Translations under genes and position numbers: made by a program
Part shown: in pieces, positions 9,033-17,531 of the stretch
Layout: each line of letters opens with the position of its first letter
How positions within the stretch are numbered: position 1 is the first letter of the stretch
DNA from: Candidatus Methylobacter titanis
GTDB taxonomy: Bacteria > Pseudomonadota > Gammaproteobacteria > Methylococcales > Methylomonadaceae
Reading direction: 5' to 3'
Assembly (NCBI GenBank): GCA_029946125.1
Contig: JAQSDX010000008.1
Coordinates: 1-64,000, forward strand
Length of the DNA: 64,000 bases
Notes under the pieces: generated by a model
What the model was told of the DNA's origin: nothing
Seen by the model: only the letters and a program-made list of their open reading frames with translations
Databases searched by the model: none

Positions 9033-10369
9033 AAAAACCACTGGCCTTGATTGTAGATGATGAACCCGATATTCGGGAGCTGCTGGCAATCACCCTGAAT
9101 AGAATGAATATCCAAACTTGCGGCGCCGAAAATATAGGTGATGCCAAAGCATTATTGCAACAAAAGTCCTTCGATCTTTGTCTGACCGACATGAAGCTGC
9201 CTGACGGCAACGGCCTGGAGTTGGTCGGCTTTATACAAACGCTGTCCGTTCCGATACCGGTTGCCGTTATTACCGCACACGGCAACATGGAGTCGGCTAT
9301 TCTGGCGATGAAAAAAGGCGCGTTCGATTTTGTTTCCAAACCGGTTGATTTGCCCGCACTTAGGTTGCTGGTAAACAATGCGTTAAAACTTTCCGCTGCC
9401 AGTCCCACTAAAGAAAGACGATCCCGGCACACCTTGCTGGGCGACTCATTCATCATGCGGGAGATCAGGGCAAAAATAAATAAACTCGCCCGCAGTCAGG
9501 CTCCGGTCTATATCAGCGGCGAATCAGGCTCGGGTAAAGAGTTGGTTGCCAGGCTGATTCATCAGCACAGTTCCCGTAGCGACCATGCTTTTGTAGCGAT
9601 TAACTGCGGCGCTATCCCGCAGGAACTGATGGAAAGCGAGTTTTTCGGGCATAAAAAAGGCAGTTTTACCGGAGCTGTCAGCGACAAAAAAGGCTTGTTC
9701 CAGGCTGCAGAAGGCGGCACTTTATTTCTCGATGAAATTGCTGATTTGCCGCTGTCTTTGCAAGTCAAACTGTTGCGCGCCATCCAGGAAAAAAAGATTC
9801 GCCCGGTTGGCGAGCAACAGGAAATCCCGGTCGATATTCGTTTGCTCAGCGCCACCCATAAAAACCTTAACGACATGGTTCGGGACGGCAGTTTCAGGCA
9901 GGATTTATATTACCGTATCAATGTCATCGATCTTCATGTTCCCCCCTTACGTGAGCGACTTGGCGATATACCGCTTCTTACCGAGCACATATTGGCCAAG
10001 CTGACCGCTGCCGACAAACAGGATCAGCCCGCCTTATCGGCAGCCGCAGCAGCGGCATTACAACGGTATCATTTTCCGGGCAATGTGCGTGAACTTGAAA
10101 ATATCCTGGAAAGAGCTTTGGCGCTGTATGACGGCAACCGCATAGAGAGCGATGATTTGAGCCTGCCGGTAGGTACGCATGATCTTACTAAGTCGCAGGA
10201 TTTTGATCTAGCCTTAGGCTCTCTGGAAGAGCATTTGGAAAAAATCGAAAGAAAAGCGCTCTCTGTTGCGCTGGAAGAAAATCAAGGGAATAAAACAGCC
10301 GCCGCCAAGCAGCTGGGGCTATCTTTCAGATCGTTATGCTACCGCTTGAACAAACTGGATATTGGGTAG
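9029..10369 (+). CDS. pilR: PilR-type sigma-54-dependent response regulator
   Basis: A 446-residue transcription activator. The receiver domain (about 1-120) has the acidic pocket VDDEPD and the phospho-acceptor Asp near residue 53 (LTDMKLPDGNG). The central AAA+ domain has Walker A GESGSGKE, the sigma-54 contact loop GSFTGA (variant of GAFTGA) and Walker B GGTLFLDEIADLP. A Fis-type helix-turn-helix ends it (NKTAAAKQLGLSFRSLCYRL). It is translationally coupled to pilS by an ATGA overlap. By analogy it turns on pilA from a -24/-12 promoter. The Ser in place of Ala in the loop is a known conservative variant. Confidence 0.93.
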   Translation: MKKPLALIVDDEPDIRELLAITLNRMNIQTCGAENIGDAKALLQQKSFDLCLTDMKLPDGNGLELVGFIQTLSVPIPVAVITAHGNMESAILAMKKGAFDFVSKPVDLPALRLLVNNALKLSAASPTKERRSRHTLLGDSFIMREIRAKINKLARSQAPVYISGESGSGKELVARLIHQHSSRSDHAFVAINCGAIPQELMESEFFGHKKGSFTGAVSDKKGLFQAAEGGTLFLDEIADLPLSLQVKLLRAIQEKKIRPVGEQQEIPVDIRLLSATHKNLNDMVRDGSFRQDLYYRINVIDLHVPPLRERLGDIPLLTEHILAKLTAADKQDQPALSAAAAAALQRYHFPGNVRELENILERALALYDGNRIESDDLSLPVGTHDLTKSQDFDLALGSLEEHLEKIERKALSVALEENQGNKTAAAKQLGLSFRSLCYRLNKLDIG

Positions 10370-10401
10370 AGCCGGTGAAAGGCGTTTTAAAACTCAATAA
10401 A

Positions 10402-10428
10402 AAGGGGAGACTAACGTAGCCTCCCCTT
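10402..10428 (-). terminator. Rho-independent terminator between converging genes
   Basis: AAGGGGAG pairs with CTCCCCTT around a short loop with an extra CTA/TAG pair. On the minus strand the stem is followed by TTTTTATTG, so it fits best as the end of the anchored-protein gene (10460-11011). It may also stop pilSR transcripts, since pilR converges on it. Confidence 0.7.
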
Positions 10429-10459
10429 CAATATTCCCTGAACCCTGAACCTTAAAAAT

Positions 10460-11011
10460 CTAAACTTTATATTTATCCATGGCTTCGAGCTTTCCTATCG
10501 CCTCTTTTATTGTCGCTTCAGTCTCAGTATTCAGTTCATTATTTTTATAGACTTTTTCCAGTAATCCTTCTGCAACCAATGCGTCTTTTATCCAGCGCTT
10601 GGTGAATCGGTAATTACTATAGGTCGTAGCAATTTCGGCTGTTTGTGGATTTTTTAATCCTGCGCTCTTTGCCGTGACTTGTGCGGGGGCTTTTTTAACG
10701 GCTGCCGGTTTGACTGTCGTTGCTTTGGCTGCCGCAGCTTTAGTCGCTACCTCAGGCGCAGCCGTTTTGGTGGCTACAGGCTTAGGTGTTGCGGCTTTAG
10801 GTGCTACCGATTTAGTCGCAGCCGGTTTAATTGCGACTGGTTTTTCTGTTGCAACAGCAACCTGGGGTCTTGGCAGTTCCACGGCGGCTGCTTGAGCTTC
10901 AGGTTTTTCCTGTGGCGCTTTGGATTTAGCCGTTGCTTTCTGTTCGCCTATCATCACATAAACAACATAGGCAACAAAAATAGTCGTTAATATAAACAAC
11001 CCTTCAATCAT
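10460..11011 (-). CDS. Membrane-anchored protein with Ala/Lys/Pro/Thr-rich linker, unknown function
   Basis: A 183-residue protein. Residues 1-20 (MIEGLFILTTIFVAYVVYVM) form one membrane helix. Residues about 25-125 are a low-complexity linker of repeated short units such as ATPKPVATK and AAPEVATK. A small folded C-terminal domain follows (about 128-183, starting YSNYRFTKRWIKDALVAEGLL, ending KLEAMDKYKV) and may be helical. The layout is that of a domain held away from the membrane through a flexible spacer, resembling TonB-like spacers or histone-H1-like tails; no TonB C-terminal motif is present. Not recognised. The mirror-image Cys/Gly-rich frame on the plus strand is a shadow of the low-complexity DNA. 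Confidence 0.75.
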   Translation of the reverse strand: MIEGLFILTTIFVAYVVYVMIGEQKATAKSKAPQEKPEAQAAAVELPRPQVAVATEKPVAIKPAATKSVAPKAATPKPVATKTAAPEVATKAAAAKATTVKPAAVKKAPAQVTAKSAGLKNPQTAEIATTYSNYRFTKRWIKDALVAEGLLEKVYKNNELNTETEATIKEAIGKLEAMDKYKV

Positions 11012-11302
11012 AATGGCTCTCCACCTTTTTAGGTTAATTTTTTTGTAACTACGTAGTCATCAACATAATAGAACGCGGATGCCAAAAGTAGGCGCCTCTA
11101 GGCGACGCAGATGACTATGATAAACGCTGAGTCGTTACATTTTTTTGTTCTTTAGTGCTTTATAGTTAAGCGCCATCGGTCAGCAGGCCAAGCAGGTAAA
11201 CCGTATCGCTAGTGCTGGAATATACCAGAAGCCGGTGTGCAGGCAAAACTCTAATTCGAAAAACGGTAATCCTCGCCGGTACTTAGTACTAAAAACTGGC
11301 GA

Positions 11303-12523
11303 TTACCAGCATATTTGCCTTTTTGCCAGTTTAGGTAAATCATCACGCAAGCCCATGGCGTAGTTGTTAAAGTAAGTCTTGGCCAGTACCGAGCTATTAA
11401 CCAGGTTCATCCCTGCGGAGCGCAAGCCGACTAAAGGCTCAGCAGTTATGCGATAGGTCTTGTTGAGCGCATCCATAGTCGACATCATCATCAGGTTATC
11501 GCCTTTACGCCAGCGCTCATAACGACGCAAGAAGCGTGAGCTGGATAGCGGCCTTTTTTCCCGCTTGGTTTGGATGACCAGCTCGGCAATAGCGGCGGCA
11601 TCTAACAGTCCGGCATTGACACCTTGACCGGCGAGTGGATGCATCGCATGAGCGGCATCGCCGCACAAGGCAAGACCTTGATCAATATAGCGGTTTGCGT
11701 ATTGAAAGCGTAAAGGGAATGCAGCGCGTGGACCAACGTCCAGCATCTTTCCAAGAATGCCGCCGGAGGCTTGCTCAAGAACCTGTAGGAAGTCTTTGTC
11801 GGCAAGCGCCAGGTATTTTTTTGCCGTTGCTGAACTGAGGGTCCAAACAATTGAACATTGCCCATTTTTTAGCGGTAAAAAAGCCAATGGCCCTTCAGCC
11901 AAAAAACGTTGCCATGCGGTGAACTGATGGCTCATTTCAGTGCTTACTGTAGCGACCAGGCCATCCTGGTGATAGTCCCAGCCGGTTACCGCTATACCTG
12001 CCATGGCTCTTAATGTTGAATCACGGCCGTCGGCGGCAATAATCAAATCAGCCTCAAGGGTTCGACCATCTTCCAAGCGCAGTTGCCTGCTGTTTTCGTT
12101 AAGCTGCATATCGATAACTTTTGCCGGGGCAATGCAAGTGGCCGAGGGCAGGGTGTCCAGCTGATCCCAAAGGGCGGCAACGGTGACCCTGTTTTCGACT
12201 AAATGGCCCAGCTCAGAAAAAGGAGTGTCCGCGCAATCAAAATGCAATTCACCGTCGGCACCGGCATCCCACACGCGCATGTCCCGATACGCGCAAACGC
12301 CGCGCTGCAGCATGCCCGGCCATGCACCCAACATTTCCAGGATGTTTTGGGAGGCTTTGGTTAGTGCGGAGACGCGAATATCAATCGGTTCCGGCGGCCA
12401 TTGTCTTTCCGGGTTAAACCGCTCCAGTAACGCCACCTTGATGCCGCCATGCGCCAAGGCGCAAGCTGTTGCTGCACCCACCATGCCGCCGCCGCAAACA
12501 ATGACTTCATAATGCTCGGTCAT
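11303..12523 (-). CDS. ubiI: UbiH/UbiF/UbiI-family FAD-dependent hydroxylase
   Basis: A 406-residue flavoprotein monooxygenase of the ubiquinone hydroxylase family. It has the dinucleotide-binding GGGMVGAATACALAHGG at the N-terminus, the DG motif LIIAADGRDSTLRAMAGI in the middle and the FAD motif GDAAHAMHPLAGQGVNAGLLD near residue 290. Its place after pepP and ubiH matches E. coli visC/ubiI (C5 hydroxylation of the ubiquinone ring), but the family members are hard to separate by eye, so the symbol is by position. It is last in the pepP-ubiH-ubiI operon and starts four bases after ubiH stops. Confidence 0.85.
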   Translation of the reverse strand: MTEHYEVIVCGGGMVGAATACALAHGGIKVALLERFNPERQWPPEPIDIRVSALTKASQNILEMLGAWPGMLQRGVCAYRDMRVWDAGADGELHFDCADTPFSELGHLVENRVTVAALWDQLDTLPSATCIAPAKVIDMQLNENSRQLRLEDGRTLEADLIIAADGRDSTLRAMAGIAVTGWDYHQDGLVATVSTEMSHQFTAWQRFLAEGPLAFLPLKNGQCSIVWTLSSATAKKYLALADKDFLQVLEQASGGILGKMLDVGPRAAFPLRFQYANRYIDQGLALCGDAAHAMHPLAGQGVNAGLLDAAAIAELVIQTKREKRPLSSSRFLRRYERWRKGDNLMMMSTMDALNKTYRITAEPLVGLRSAGMNLVNSSVLAKTYFNNYAMGLRDDLPKLAKRQICW

Positions 12524-12527
12524 TGTC

Positions 12528-13739
12528 CTATCTCCTGCTGCCTAGCCTGGGCAAGCGTCCGGCTAGTCCCATCGCGTGACGGGTCAGTAAGGTTTTTGCG
12601 GTAGGAATATGATCCAGTATCGCTAAGCCGACATTTCGAACGGCTGCCAATGCGAGCCAGTCGTTCGAAAAAATCCGCACTAGCGTATCGGTAAAGCCGA
12701 TGGTTCGGTCGTGATCTTTCTGTCTGGATTGTGCATAGGCCGTTAAGAACTCGGCGTCGCCAATATCTTGATTTGCCTGATGCCGGTTGATGATCATTTC
12801 GGCCAGCTGCACAACATCGCGCAGGCCGAGGTTAAATCCCTGTCCTGCAACCGGATGCAGCTGATGTACGGCATTGCCGATAATCACGGTTCGATTCGCT
12901 AACATTTTTTCGGCCCGTATCAACGACAAGGGGAATGCTCTTGGAGGAGCGGCCAAGCTAAATTTGCCCAGTTTATAACCGAAACACTGCTGAAGCTCGG
13001 CTAAAAAATCGCTCTCACTACCCGACATCAGCGCATCGGCATCTTCACTGCTACGCGTCCAGACCACCGCGCAATGATCGGTCTTAACGGGCAACAAGGC
13101 CAGCGGCCCGGAAGCGGTAAAACGCTCGAATGCGGTATTGTTATGGGGCAGGGATGATTGGACTGTAGTGACTAATGCGGTCTGTCCGTATTCGGTTATA
13201 TGTTGCGCTATTTCCAGCAACTTGCGCACTGAAGAATTGCCGCCGTCGGCACCGACCAGCAACCGAGAGGATAAGTTTAATGAAACATCGCCACGTTTTA
13301 AGCTGACATTGACGGCACTATTGCCGGCCATCAAACCGACCAGACGGGCAGGGCAAACCAGTTCTATATTGGCCGCATTAACCAGTTTGGCGACATGCGT
13401 CTCAATATCCCGTGCGCTAATAACATAGCCTAGCGCCGCCACGTTTTCTTGTTGCGCCGAAAGCCGGACTTTGCCGAAATGACCTTGGTCGGAAATGTGG
13501 ATGTTTTTAATAGCGGTAGCGGCCTGACTAATACCCTGCCAGATACCCAGCGCCTCCAGCATTTTTACGGTACCGGCGGCCAAAGCCAAAGCCCGGTCGC
13601 CGACAGCAGCGTCATGCAACTGTTCAGCGGTGCTGGCTTCAACTATCGCTATTTTCAGTCCGGTGTCTTTTAACGCCAGAGCCAGACAGTTACCGGCCAA
13701 GCCGCCGCCGATAATCACTAGGTCATAATCATGTTGCAT
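12528..13739 (-). CDS. ubiH: 2-octaprenyl-6-methoxyphenol hydroxylase
   Basis: A 403-residue FAD monooxygenase of ubiquinone synthesis. Motifs: VIIGGGLAGNCLALALKD (residues 8-25), LLVGADGGNSSVRKLLEI in the centre and GNAVHQLHPVAGQGFNLGLRD near residue 285. Gene order directly after pepP is the same as in E. coli, which supports UbiH. The ATG overlaps the pepP stop (ATGA). A soluble, membrane-associated enzyme. Confidence 0.92.
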   Translation of the reverse strand: MQHDYDLVIIGGGLAGNCLALALKDTGLKIAIVEASTAEQLHDAAVGDRALALAAGTVKMLEALGIWQGISQAATAIKNIHISDQGHFGKVRLSAQQENVAALGYVISARDIETHVAKLVNAANIELVCPARLVGLMAGNSAVNVSLKRGDVSLNLSSRLLVGADGGNSSVRKLLEIAQHITEYGQTALVTTVQSSLPHNNTAFERFTASGPLALLPVKTDHCAVVWTRSSEDADALMSGSESDFLAELQQCFGYKLGKFSLAAPPRAFPLSLIRAEKMLANRTVIIGNAVHQLHPVAGQGFNLGLRDVVQLAEMIINRHQANQDIGDAEFLTAYAQSRQKDHDRTIGFTDTLVRIFSNDWLALAAVRNVGLAILDHIPTAKTLLTRHAMGLAGRLPRLGSRR

Positions 13740-15049
13740 CAGCTTGCCTGCATTAAACTTTCAATGTCTTCAATCGTTTTAGGGACGCCGGCGGACAGAA
13801 TTTCATAGCCCTGGTCGGTTACCAGCACATCATCTTCAATGCGTATGCCTATGCCTCGCCATTGCTTATCAACGGTCAGACAATCTACCGGGATATACAA
13901 GCCCGGCTCTATGGTCAGCACCATGCCGGGTTCGAGTAAGCGCCATTCCTTATCGACTTTATAGTCGCCGACATCGTGCACATCCATGCCTAACCAGTGG
14001 CCGATCCGGTGCATGTAAAACTGTTTGTATTTTTCATCCTTGATCAGTTTTGTTACTTTGCCTTTGAGCAGTCCCAGCGCTACCAGGCCTTTGGTGAGCA
14101 CCTCAACCGACGCATCATGCGCCAAATTCCACGGCAGTCCTGGTTTGATCTGTGCGATGGCTGCGGTCTGAGCATCTAAAACCAGTTGATACAGCAGTTT
14201 TTGCGGTTCACTAAAACGCCCGGAAACCGGAAAAGTGCGGGTAATATCGGCGGCGTAATGGTCACATTCCGCTCCGGCATCAATCAGCAGTAAATCGCCG
14301 TTTTTTAATTTATCGGCATTTTCAGTGTAATGCAGTACGCAGGCATTTTTTCCGCCGGCTACTATCGAAGGATAGGCAACCGCACGCAAGCCATCCTGAA
14401 TAAAATGATAAATAATTTCCGCTTCTATCTGATACTCATACACCCCAGCCTTGCATTTTTGCATCGCTTTAACATGGGCGTTGGCAGAAACATCGGCGGC
14501 GCGACGCATCAGCTTGAGTTCTTCGGGACTCTTGAACAGGCGCATTTCATGCAGAATATGCTCCAGCGAAACCAGTTCGCCCGGCGCATTGACGCCGGTT
14601 CTGGACTGGCTGCGGATATGATTTATCCAGGTCAATAAGCTGTGATCGAGATCGGAATCACGGCCCATAGGATAATAAACCTTGGCCTTGTCTTCCAGCA
14701 TGCCCGGCAAAATGTCGTCCAGGTCATCAATCGGGAAAGAATCATCAGCCTTATAATGCGTGGTAGCGCCGTCAAGACCTGCGTGGGCGCCCTCCCATAA
14801 GGCCTTTTTTTCATCGAATTCGCGACAAAATAAAATGTATTCGCCTTGTTTGCGCCCAGGAATAAAAACGGCCAGGGAATCCGGTTCATTAAAGCCGGTC
14901 AAATAATAAAAATCACTATCCTGCCGGAACGGATAATCCACATCCCGGTTGCGTGTTCGGGTGGCAGCGCTGCCTATAATCGCAATATTACCGATGCCGA
15001 TTTGTTGCATTAATTGCTTGCGCCGTTTTTTAAATTCACTTTGTTTCAT
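13739..15049 (-). CDS. pepP: Xaa-Pro aminopeptidase (M24B)
   Basis: A 436-residue metallopeptidase that removes N-terminal residues preceding proline. The metal-binding residues are visible: two Asp in LLLIDAGAECDHYAADITRTF, His in HRIGHWLGMDVHD, Glu in EPGLYIP and Glu in IRIEDDVLV. The start at 15049 (MKQSEFKKRRKQLMQQIG) is chosen over a 24-codon longer frame, because the extension runs into the dispersed 148-bp repeat. First gene of the pepP-ubiH-ubiI operon. Confidence 0.95.
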   Translation of the reverse strand: MKQSEFKKRRKQLMQQIGIGNIAIIGSAATRTRNRDVDYPFRQDSDFYYLTGFNEPDSLAVFIPGRKQGEYILFCREFDEKKALWEGAHAGLDGATTHYKADDSFPIDDLDDILPGMLEDKAKVYYPMGRDSDLDHSLLTWINHIRSQSRTGVNAPGELVSLEHILHEMRLFKSPEELKLMRRAADVSANAHVKAMQKCKAGVYEYQIEAEIIYHFIQDGLRAVAYPSIVAGGKNACVLHYTENADKLKNGDLLLIDAGAECDHYAADITRTFPVSGRFSEPQKLLYQLVLDAQTAAIAQIKPGLPWNLAHDASVEVLTKGLVALGLLKGKVTKLIKDEKYKQFYMHRIGHWLGMDVHDVGDYKVDKEWRLLEPGMVLTIEPGLYIPVDCLTVDKQWRGIGIRIEDDVLVTDQGYEILSAGVPKTIEDIESLMQAS

Positions 15050-15082
15050 CAAATTTCTTCGCTGGTCTGAAACCTCCCCCTT

Positions 15083-15230
15083 CAGGGGGATTATTTGAGT
15101 TTGACAACGATGCACTGGCATCGTTATCCTTTTTGGGAATTTCCTCGTTCACGGGGAGGAACAATCTACCGACCTCTATCCGTCGGCGGTTGTCACTCGA
15201 CGGATGAGGTCGAGTGTGGATTGAAACATA
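15083..15230 (+). repeat. Dispersed 148-bp hairpin-rich element, copy 1
   Basis: Nearly identical to 38285-38432, from CAGGGRGATTATTTGAG to GGATTGAAACATA. It contains a TTGACA box, the small inverted repeat GATGC-ACYG-GCATC, a CCTCGTTC/GGGGAGG hairpin, the palindrome CCGACCTC..GTCGG, and ends in a CRISPR-repeat-like 36-mer (15192-15227). The CGACCTCTATCCGTCG arm is complementary to the CGACGGATGAGGTCG arm within the 36-mer, so transcripts would fold into a long hairpin. Here it lies between the pepP start and the ygfB stop. Confidence 0.75.
15192..15227 (+). repeat. Solitary CRISPR-repeat-like 36-mer (copy 1)
   Basis: Starts GTCACTCGACGG and ends GTGTGGATTGAAAC. The internal palindrome CACTCGAC..GTCGAGTG and the GTGGATTGAAAC end are the signature of type I-C-like CRISPR repeats. 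Only one unit is present, with no spacer array and no cas gene nearby, so it is called a repeat and not an array. Confidence 0.5.
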
Positions 15231-15259
15231 TTTTAATCAGGAAAAAGGCTAAGGATTAA

Positions 15260-15304
15260 GGGCAAAAGGCAAAAGATTCAAGTGGTTTTTTTCGTCTTTT
15301 GCCC
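15260..15304 (-). terminator. Possible hairpin downstream of ygfB
   Basis: GGGCAAAAG at 15260 and CTTTTGCCC at 15296 can pair around a 27-base loop that includes a run of T. It starts two bases beyond the ygfB stop. The loop is long, so termination is only a possibility. Confidence 0.35.
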
Positions 15305-15305
15305 T

Positions 15306-15818
15306 TTACCTTTCGCCTTCTTTATTCAATTCGCTACACAGTAATAAAACCGCCGATCTCATATATTCGGTGATTTCCATAAAATCGCTCTCATCTTCTT
15401 CCCCTTCAGCCTCGATGTCCAGTTTGGTGAATTCGGCAATGTCTTTTAGTATTTCGGTCGCTTCCTTGGACAAGTCAGAGGCGGTATGGGTAAAGCCCAC
15501 GCCCAATAAAAAGCCACGGCACCAGCAAGTTAATGCTTCAACCTGATCGCCCAGCAAGTTCTCATCGTCAGGCAACAACAAGTCGAATTCGAATTCATCG
15601 TTTGCCAATAAGTTTCGCGTTTCCTCGAATAAATGCACCAATGTTGAGCGGTCTTCATCGGCTGCCGGTATTGCATGCCGAAACAGTTCGGTTAACCATT
15701 CGGCGCTCTGAGCCTGCTGATTGGCGCATAACATGCCCGTCGCCATACCGTGAGCTTCTGCGGCCGAGAGTTCGGCATCGCTTCGTACAACTATTGTATT
15801 GATTACTTGATAAGTCAT
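15306..15818 (-). CDS. ygfB: UPF0149 family protein (YgfB/YecA-like)
   Basis: A 170-residue protein of the UPF0149 family. Typical features are the acidic helical composition, ELSAAEAHGMATGMLCA near the N-terminus, the central CWCRGFLLGVGF and the acidic DIEAEGEEDESDFMEITEYMR stretch towards the C-terminus. It sits between pepP and zapA as in E. coli. In Pseudomonas a homologue affects transcription control, but a general function is not settled. ATG 15818 is used; a GTG nine bases upstream is an alternative. Confidence 0.88.
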   Translation of the reverse strand: MTYQVINTIVVRSDAELSAAEAHGMATGMLCANQQAQSAEWLTELFRHAIPAADEDRSTLVHLFEETRNLLANDEFEFDLLLPDDENLLGDQVEALTCWCRGFLLGVGFTHTASDLSKEATEILKDIAEFTKLDIEAEGEEDESDFMEITEYMRSAVLLLCSELNKEGER

Positions 15819-15882
15819 AAATTCCACATAATAATTTCACTATCGCGGACTAAAAATATCGCTTATGCTACCATTGATCGTT

Positions 15883-15932
15883 AATGTGAATCACATTTGT
15901 TCATCTTGAATCGCCCGGTAAAGGCGTAAAAT
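15883..15932 (+). promoter_or_regulatory. Possible promoter of the zapB-like/zapA operon
   Basis: The gap between divergent ygfB and the zapB-like gene holds the palindrome AATGTGAATCACATT (15883-15897), then TTGAAT (15906) and TAAAAT (15927) with a short 15-base spacer. The palindrome could bind a regulator. This is pattern only. Confidence 0.3.
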
Positions 15933-15971
15933 ATTACGTATTTACTTGCCGACAATAACCTAGTTACCACC

Positions 15972-16193
15972 ATGATACAATTAGATCAATCTGTAGAGTT
16001 AAAAGGCCTCGAAAACAAGCTGGATCAGCTTATCGAGCAATACGACCACGTAAAAAATGAAAACAGTTCGCTGAAAACCAAGCAGGATTCCTTGGTTCGG
16101 GAAAAAGCCAAGCTGCTGGAAAAAACCACCCTGGCCAGAACCCGAGTTGAAGCAATGATTTCTCGTCTGAAAGCAATGGAGAATGGTTCATGA
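15972..16193 (+). CDS. ZapB-like coiled-coil protein (TIGR02449-like)
   Basis: A 73-residue, almost wholly helical protein (LKGLENKLDQLIEQYDHVKN ... RVEAMISRLKAMENG) with heptad spacing over its whole length. Small coiled-coil proteins of this type lie directly before zapA in many gammaproteobacteria and are considered ZapB-like cell-division factors. Its last four bases overlap the zapA ATG, so the two are coupled. The functional label is from neighbourhood and shape, not from a strong motif. Confidence 0.8.
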   Translation: MIQLDQSVELKGLENKLDQLIEQYDHVKNENSSLKTKQDSLVREKAKLLEKTTLARTRVEAMISRLKAMENGS

Positions 16194-16489
16194 ACGACAA
16201 ACCCCAGCCTGTGTCCCTGACCATTATGGGCAAAGAATACAAAATCGCTTGTGCAGTTGATGGCCAAAACGATCTGATCCAGTCGGCACAACAGCTTGAT
16301 AGGCAAATGCGTCAAATGAGAGATTCCGGCAAAGTGGCGGGCGCTGATAGGATTGCAGTGATGGCTGCGCTTAATCTGGCTCATGAGTTACAACTGATGA
16401 AAAGTCAAAATGCCACGCTCAACCAAAGTTTGAGCGAATGTCTGGCAAAAATGACGCACAAAATAGAAAACGTTTTAGAAAACCAGTAA
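16190..16489 (+). CDS. zapA: Cell division protein ZapA
   Basis: A 99-residue FtsZ-ring stabiliser. The N-terminal globular part (VSLTIMGKEYKIACAVDGQNDLIQSAQQLDRQMRQ) contains the family core GKEYKIAC, and a C-terminal coiled coil runs from about residue 60 (MAALNLAHELQL). Length is as expected. It overlaps the upstream coiled-coil gene and is followed at once by 6S RNA, the conserved zapA-ssrS order. Confidence 0.93.
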   Translation: MNDKPQPVSLTIMGKEYKIACAVDGQNDLIQSAQQLDRQMRQMRDSGKVAGADRIAVMAALNLAHELQLMKSQNATLNQSLSECLAKMTHKIENVLENQ

Positions 16490-16508
16490 ACACGCTAAAC
16501 TATTGTCC

Positions 16509-16690
16509 TGTATCTCCTGCAGCGTTCGAGGGTGTGCTGGGTGTTCCTGAACCTGTTTTTACCCCGGGGGCGGATACCGGTATTGGTGTGCATGCCTGTT
16601 TTATACGGGAAGCCTGATTTACCAGCCACGTCCCCACTTGAACCTTCGGTTCAAGGACGATGGCACATTACGGCGCCGGCGGGAGATACA
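16509..16690 (+). ncRNA. ssrS: 6S RNA
   Basis: The ends TGTATCTCCTGC (16509) and GCGGGAGATACA (to 16690) form the closing stem. A hairpin ACTTGAACC-TTC-GGTTCAAG lies near the 3' side, as in E. coli 6S RNA, and the central region can form the open bubble that mimics promoter DNA. Size (182 nt) and position after zapA agree with known 6S genes. 6S RNA binds the sigma-70 RNA polymerase holoenzyme in stationary phase. Ends are estimated from the stem. Confidence 0.9.
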
Positions 16691-16726
16691 TCCTAACAAT
16701 AGAGTCTTATGCAAAACAAAATCCCC

Positions 16727-17185
16727 ATGAACTACTGGCTAATGAAATCCGAACCTGATACGTTCGGGATTAACGATCTGTGCAACAAGCCCAAGCAGAC
16801 CGAACATTGGGATGGTGTGCGTAATTATCAGGCCAGAAACATGATGCGGGACGATATGAAGCTGGGTGACTCAGTTTTCTTTTATCATTCCAATTGTGAT
16901 GTACCGGGCATCGTCGGCATCATGGAAATTGTTAAAGAAGGCTACCCCGATTTTTTGGCTTTCGATCCGGACGATCCGCATTTCGATCCCAAAAGCGACC
17001 ATGAACATCCTCGCTGGATGATGGTTGACGTTAAATACCTCAGAACCCTGTCGCGCACCATCACCCTTAAAGAATTGAAATGCCACGAACAACTGGCAGA
17101 TTTGGCGCTGGTAAGGCGAGGCAATCGATTATCCATCATGCCGGTCAGCAAAGACCAGTGGGAGTTTATCCTTTCGCTGGAGTAA
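16727..17185 (+). CDS. EVE domain-containing protein
   Basis: A 152-residue EVE-domain protein (thymocyte nuclear protein 1 family; PUA-like fold). It begins MNYWLMKSEPDTFGINDL, the family hallmark, followed by HWDGVRNYQARNMMRDDMKLGDSVFFYHSNC. EVE domains are thought to read modified bases in DNA or RNA. The ATG at 16727 fits the family start; a longer frame from 16709 adds six residues. It directly follows 6S RNA, where E. coli has ygfA, so the neighbour has been replaced. A MITE starts five bases after the stop. Confidence 0.9.
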   Translation: MNYWLMKSEPDTFGINDLCNKPKQTEHWDGVRNYQARNMMRDDMKLGDSVFFYHSNCDVPGIVGIMEIVKEGYPDFLAFDPDDPHFDPKSDHEHPRWMMVDVKYLRTLSRTITLKELKCHEQLADLALVRRGNRLSIMPVSKDQWEFILSLE

Positions 17186-17190
17186 GACTG

Positions 17191-17315
17191 GTACTTAGTC
17201 AATTTAGAAATGACGGATTCCTGTAACTGTGGGGGCGGCTTTAGCCGCCCAGTGGCGACTGAAGTCGCCCCCACATCCAATTGTTTAACCATCAGAATAA
17301 AGTTGACTGAGTACT
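17191..17315. mobile_element. 125-bp MITE, copy 1
   Basis: About 90% identical to 43334-43459. The ends GTACTTAGTCAATTTA and (reverse complement of the right end) AGTACTCAGTCAACTTTA form imperfect terminal inverted repeats. The core is a REP-like double hairpin, TGTGGGGGCGGC ... GTCGCCCCCACA. No coding capacity. The copy lies just after the EVE gene. Confidence 0.75.
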
Positions 17316-17531
17316 CGTTAGCAAGAAACCTCAGCCTGCACCGCCGCCGGTATCCAGAGTCCATATACGTGCCGCGTACCCTGCTTGACTATAAAATTAT
17401 GGCTAGTGTTAGTACTTATGGTCAGCGTTAGTATTGGTGCTAAACTGATGTGCCGACGCATCTGATAAAGATTATTTTGGCAATTGAGTGCATAAGGCAA
17501 GGCATTTTTTCCACTTAACTATGTTTTCAAA

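Noticed and set aside
10679-10990. Cys/Gly/Arg-rich plus-strand frame of 103 codons
   Set aside because: It is the mirror of the low-complexity Ala/Lys/Pro codons of the anchored protein on the minus strand.
15192-15227. A CRISPR array
   Set aside because: Only one repeat-like unit is present at each site, with no spacers and no cas genes in the window.
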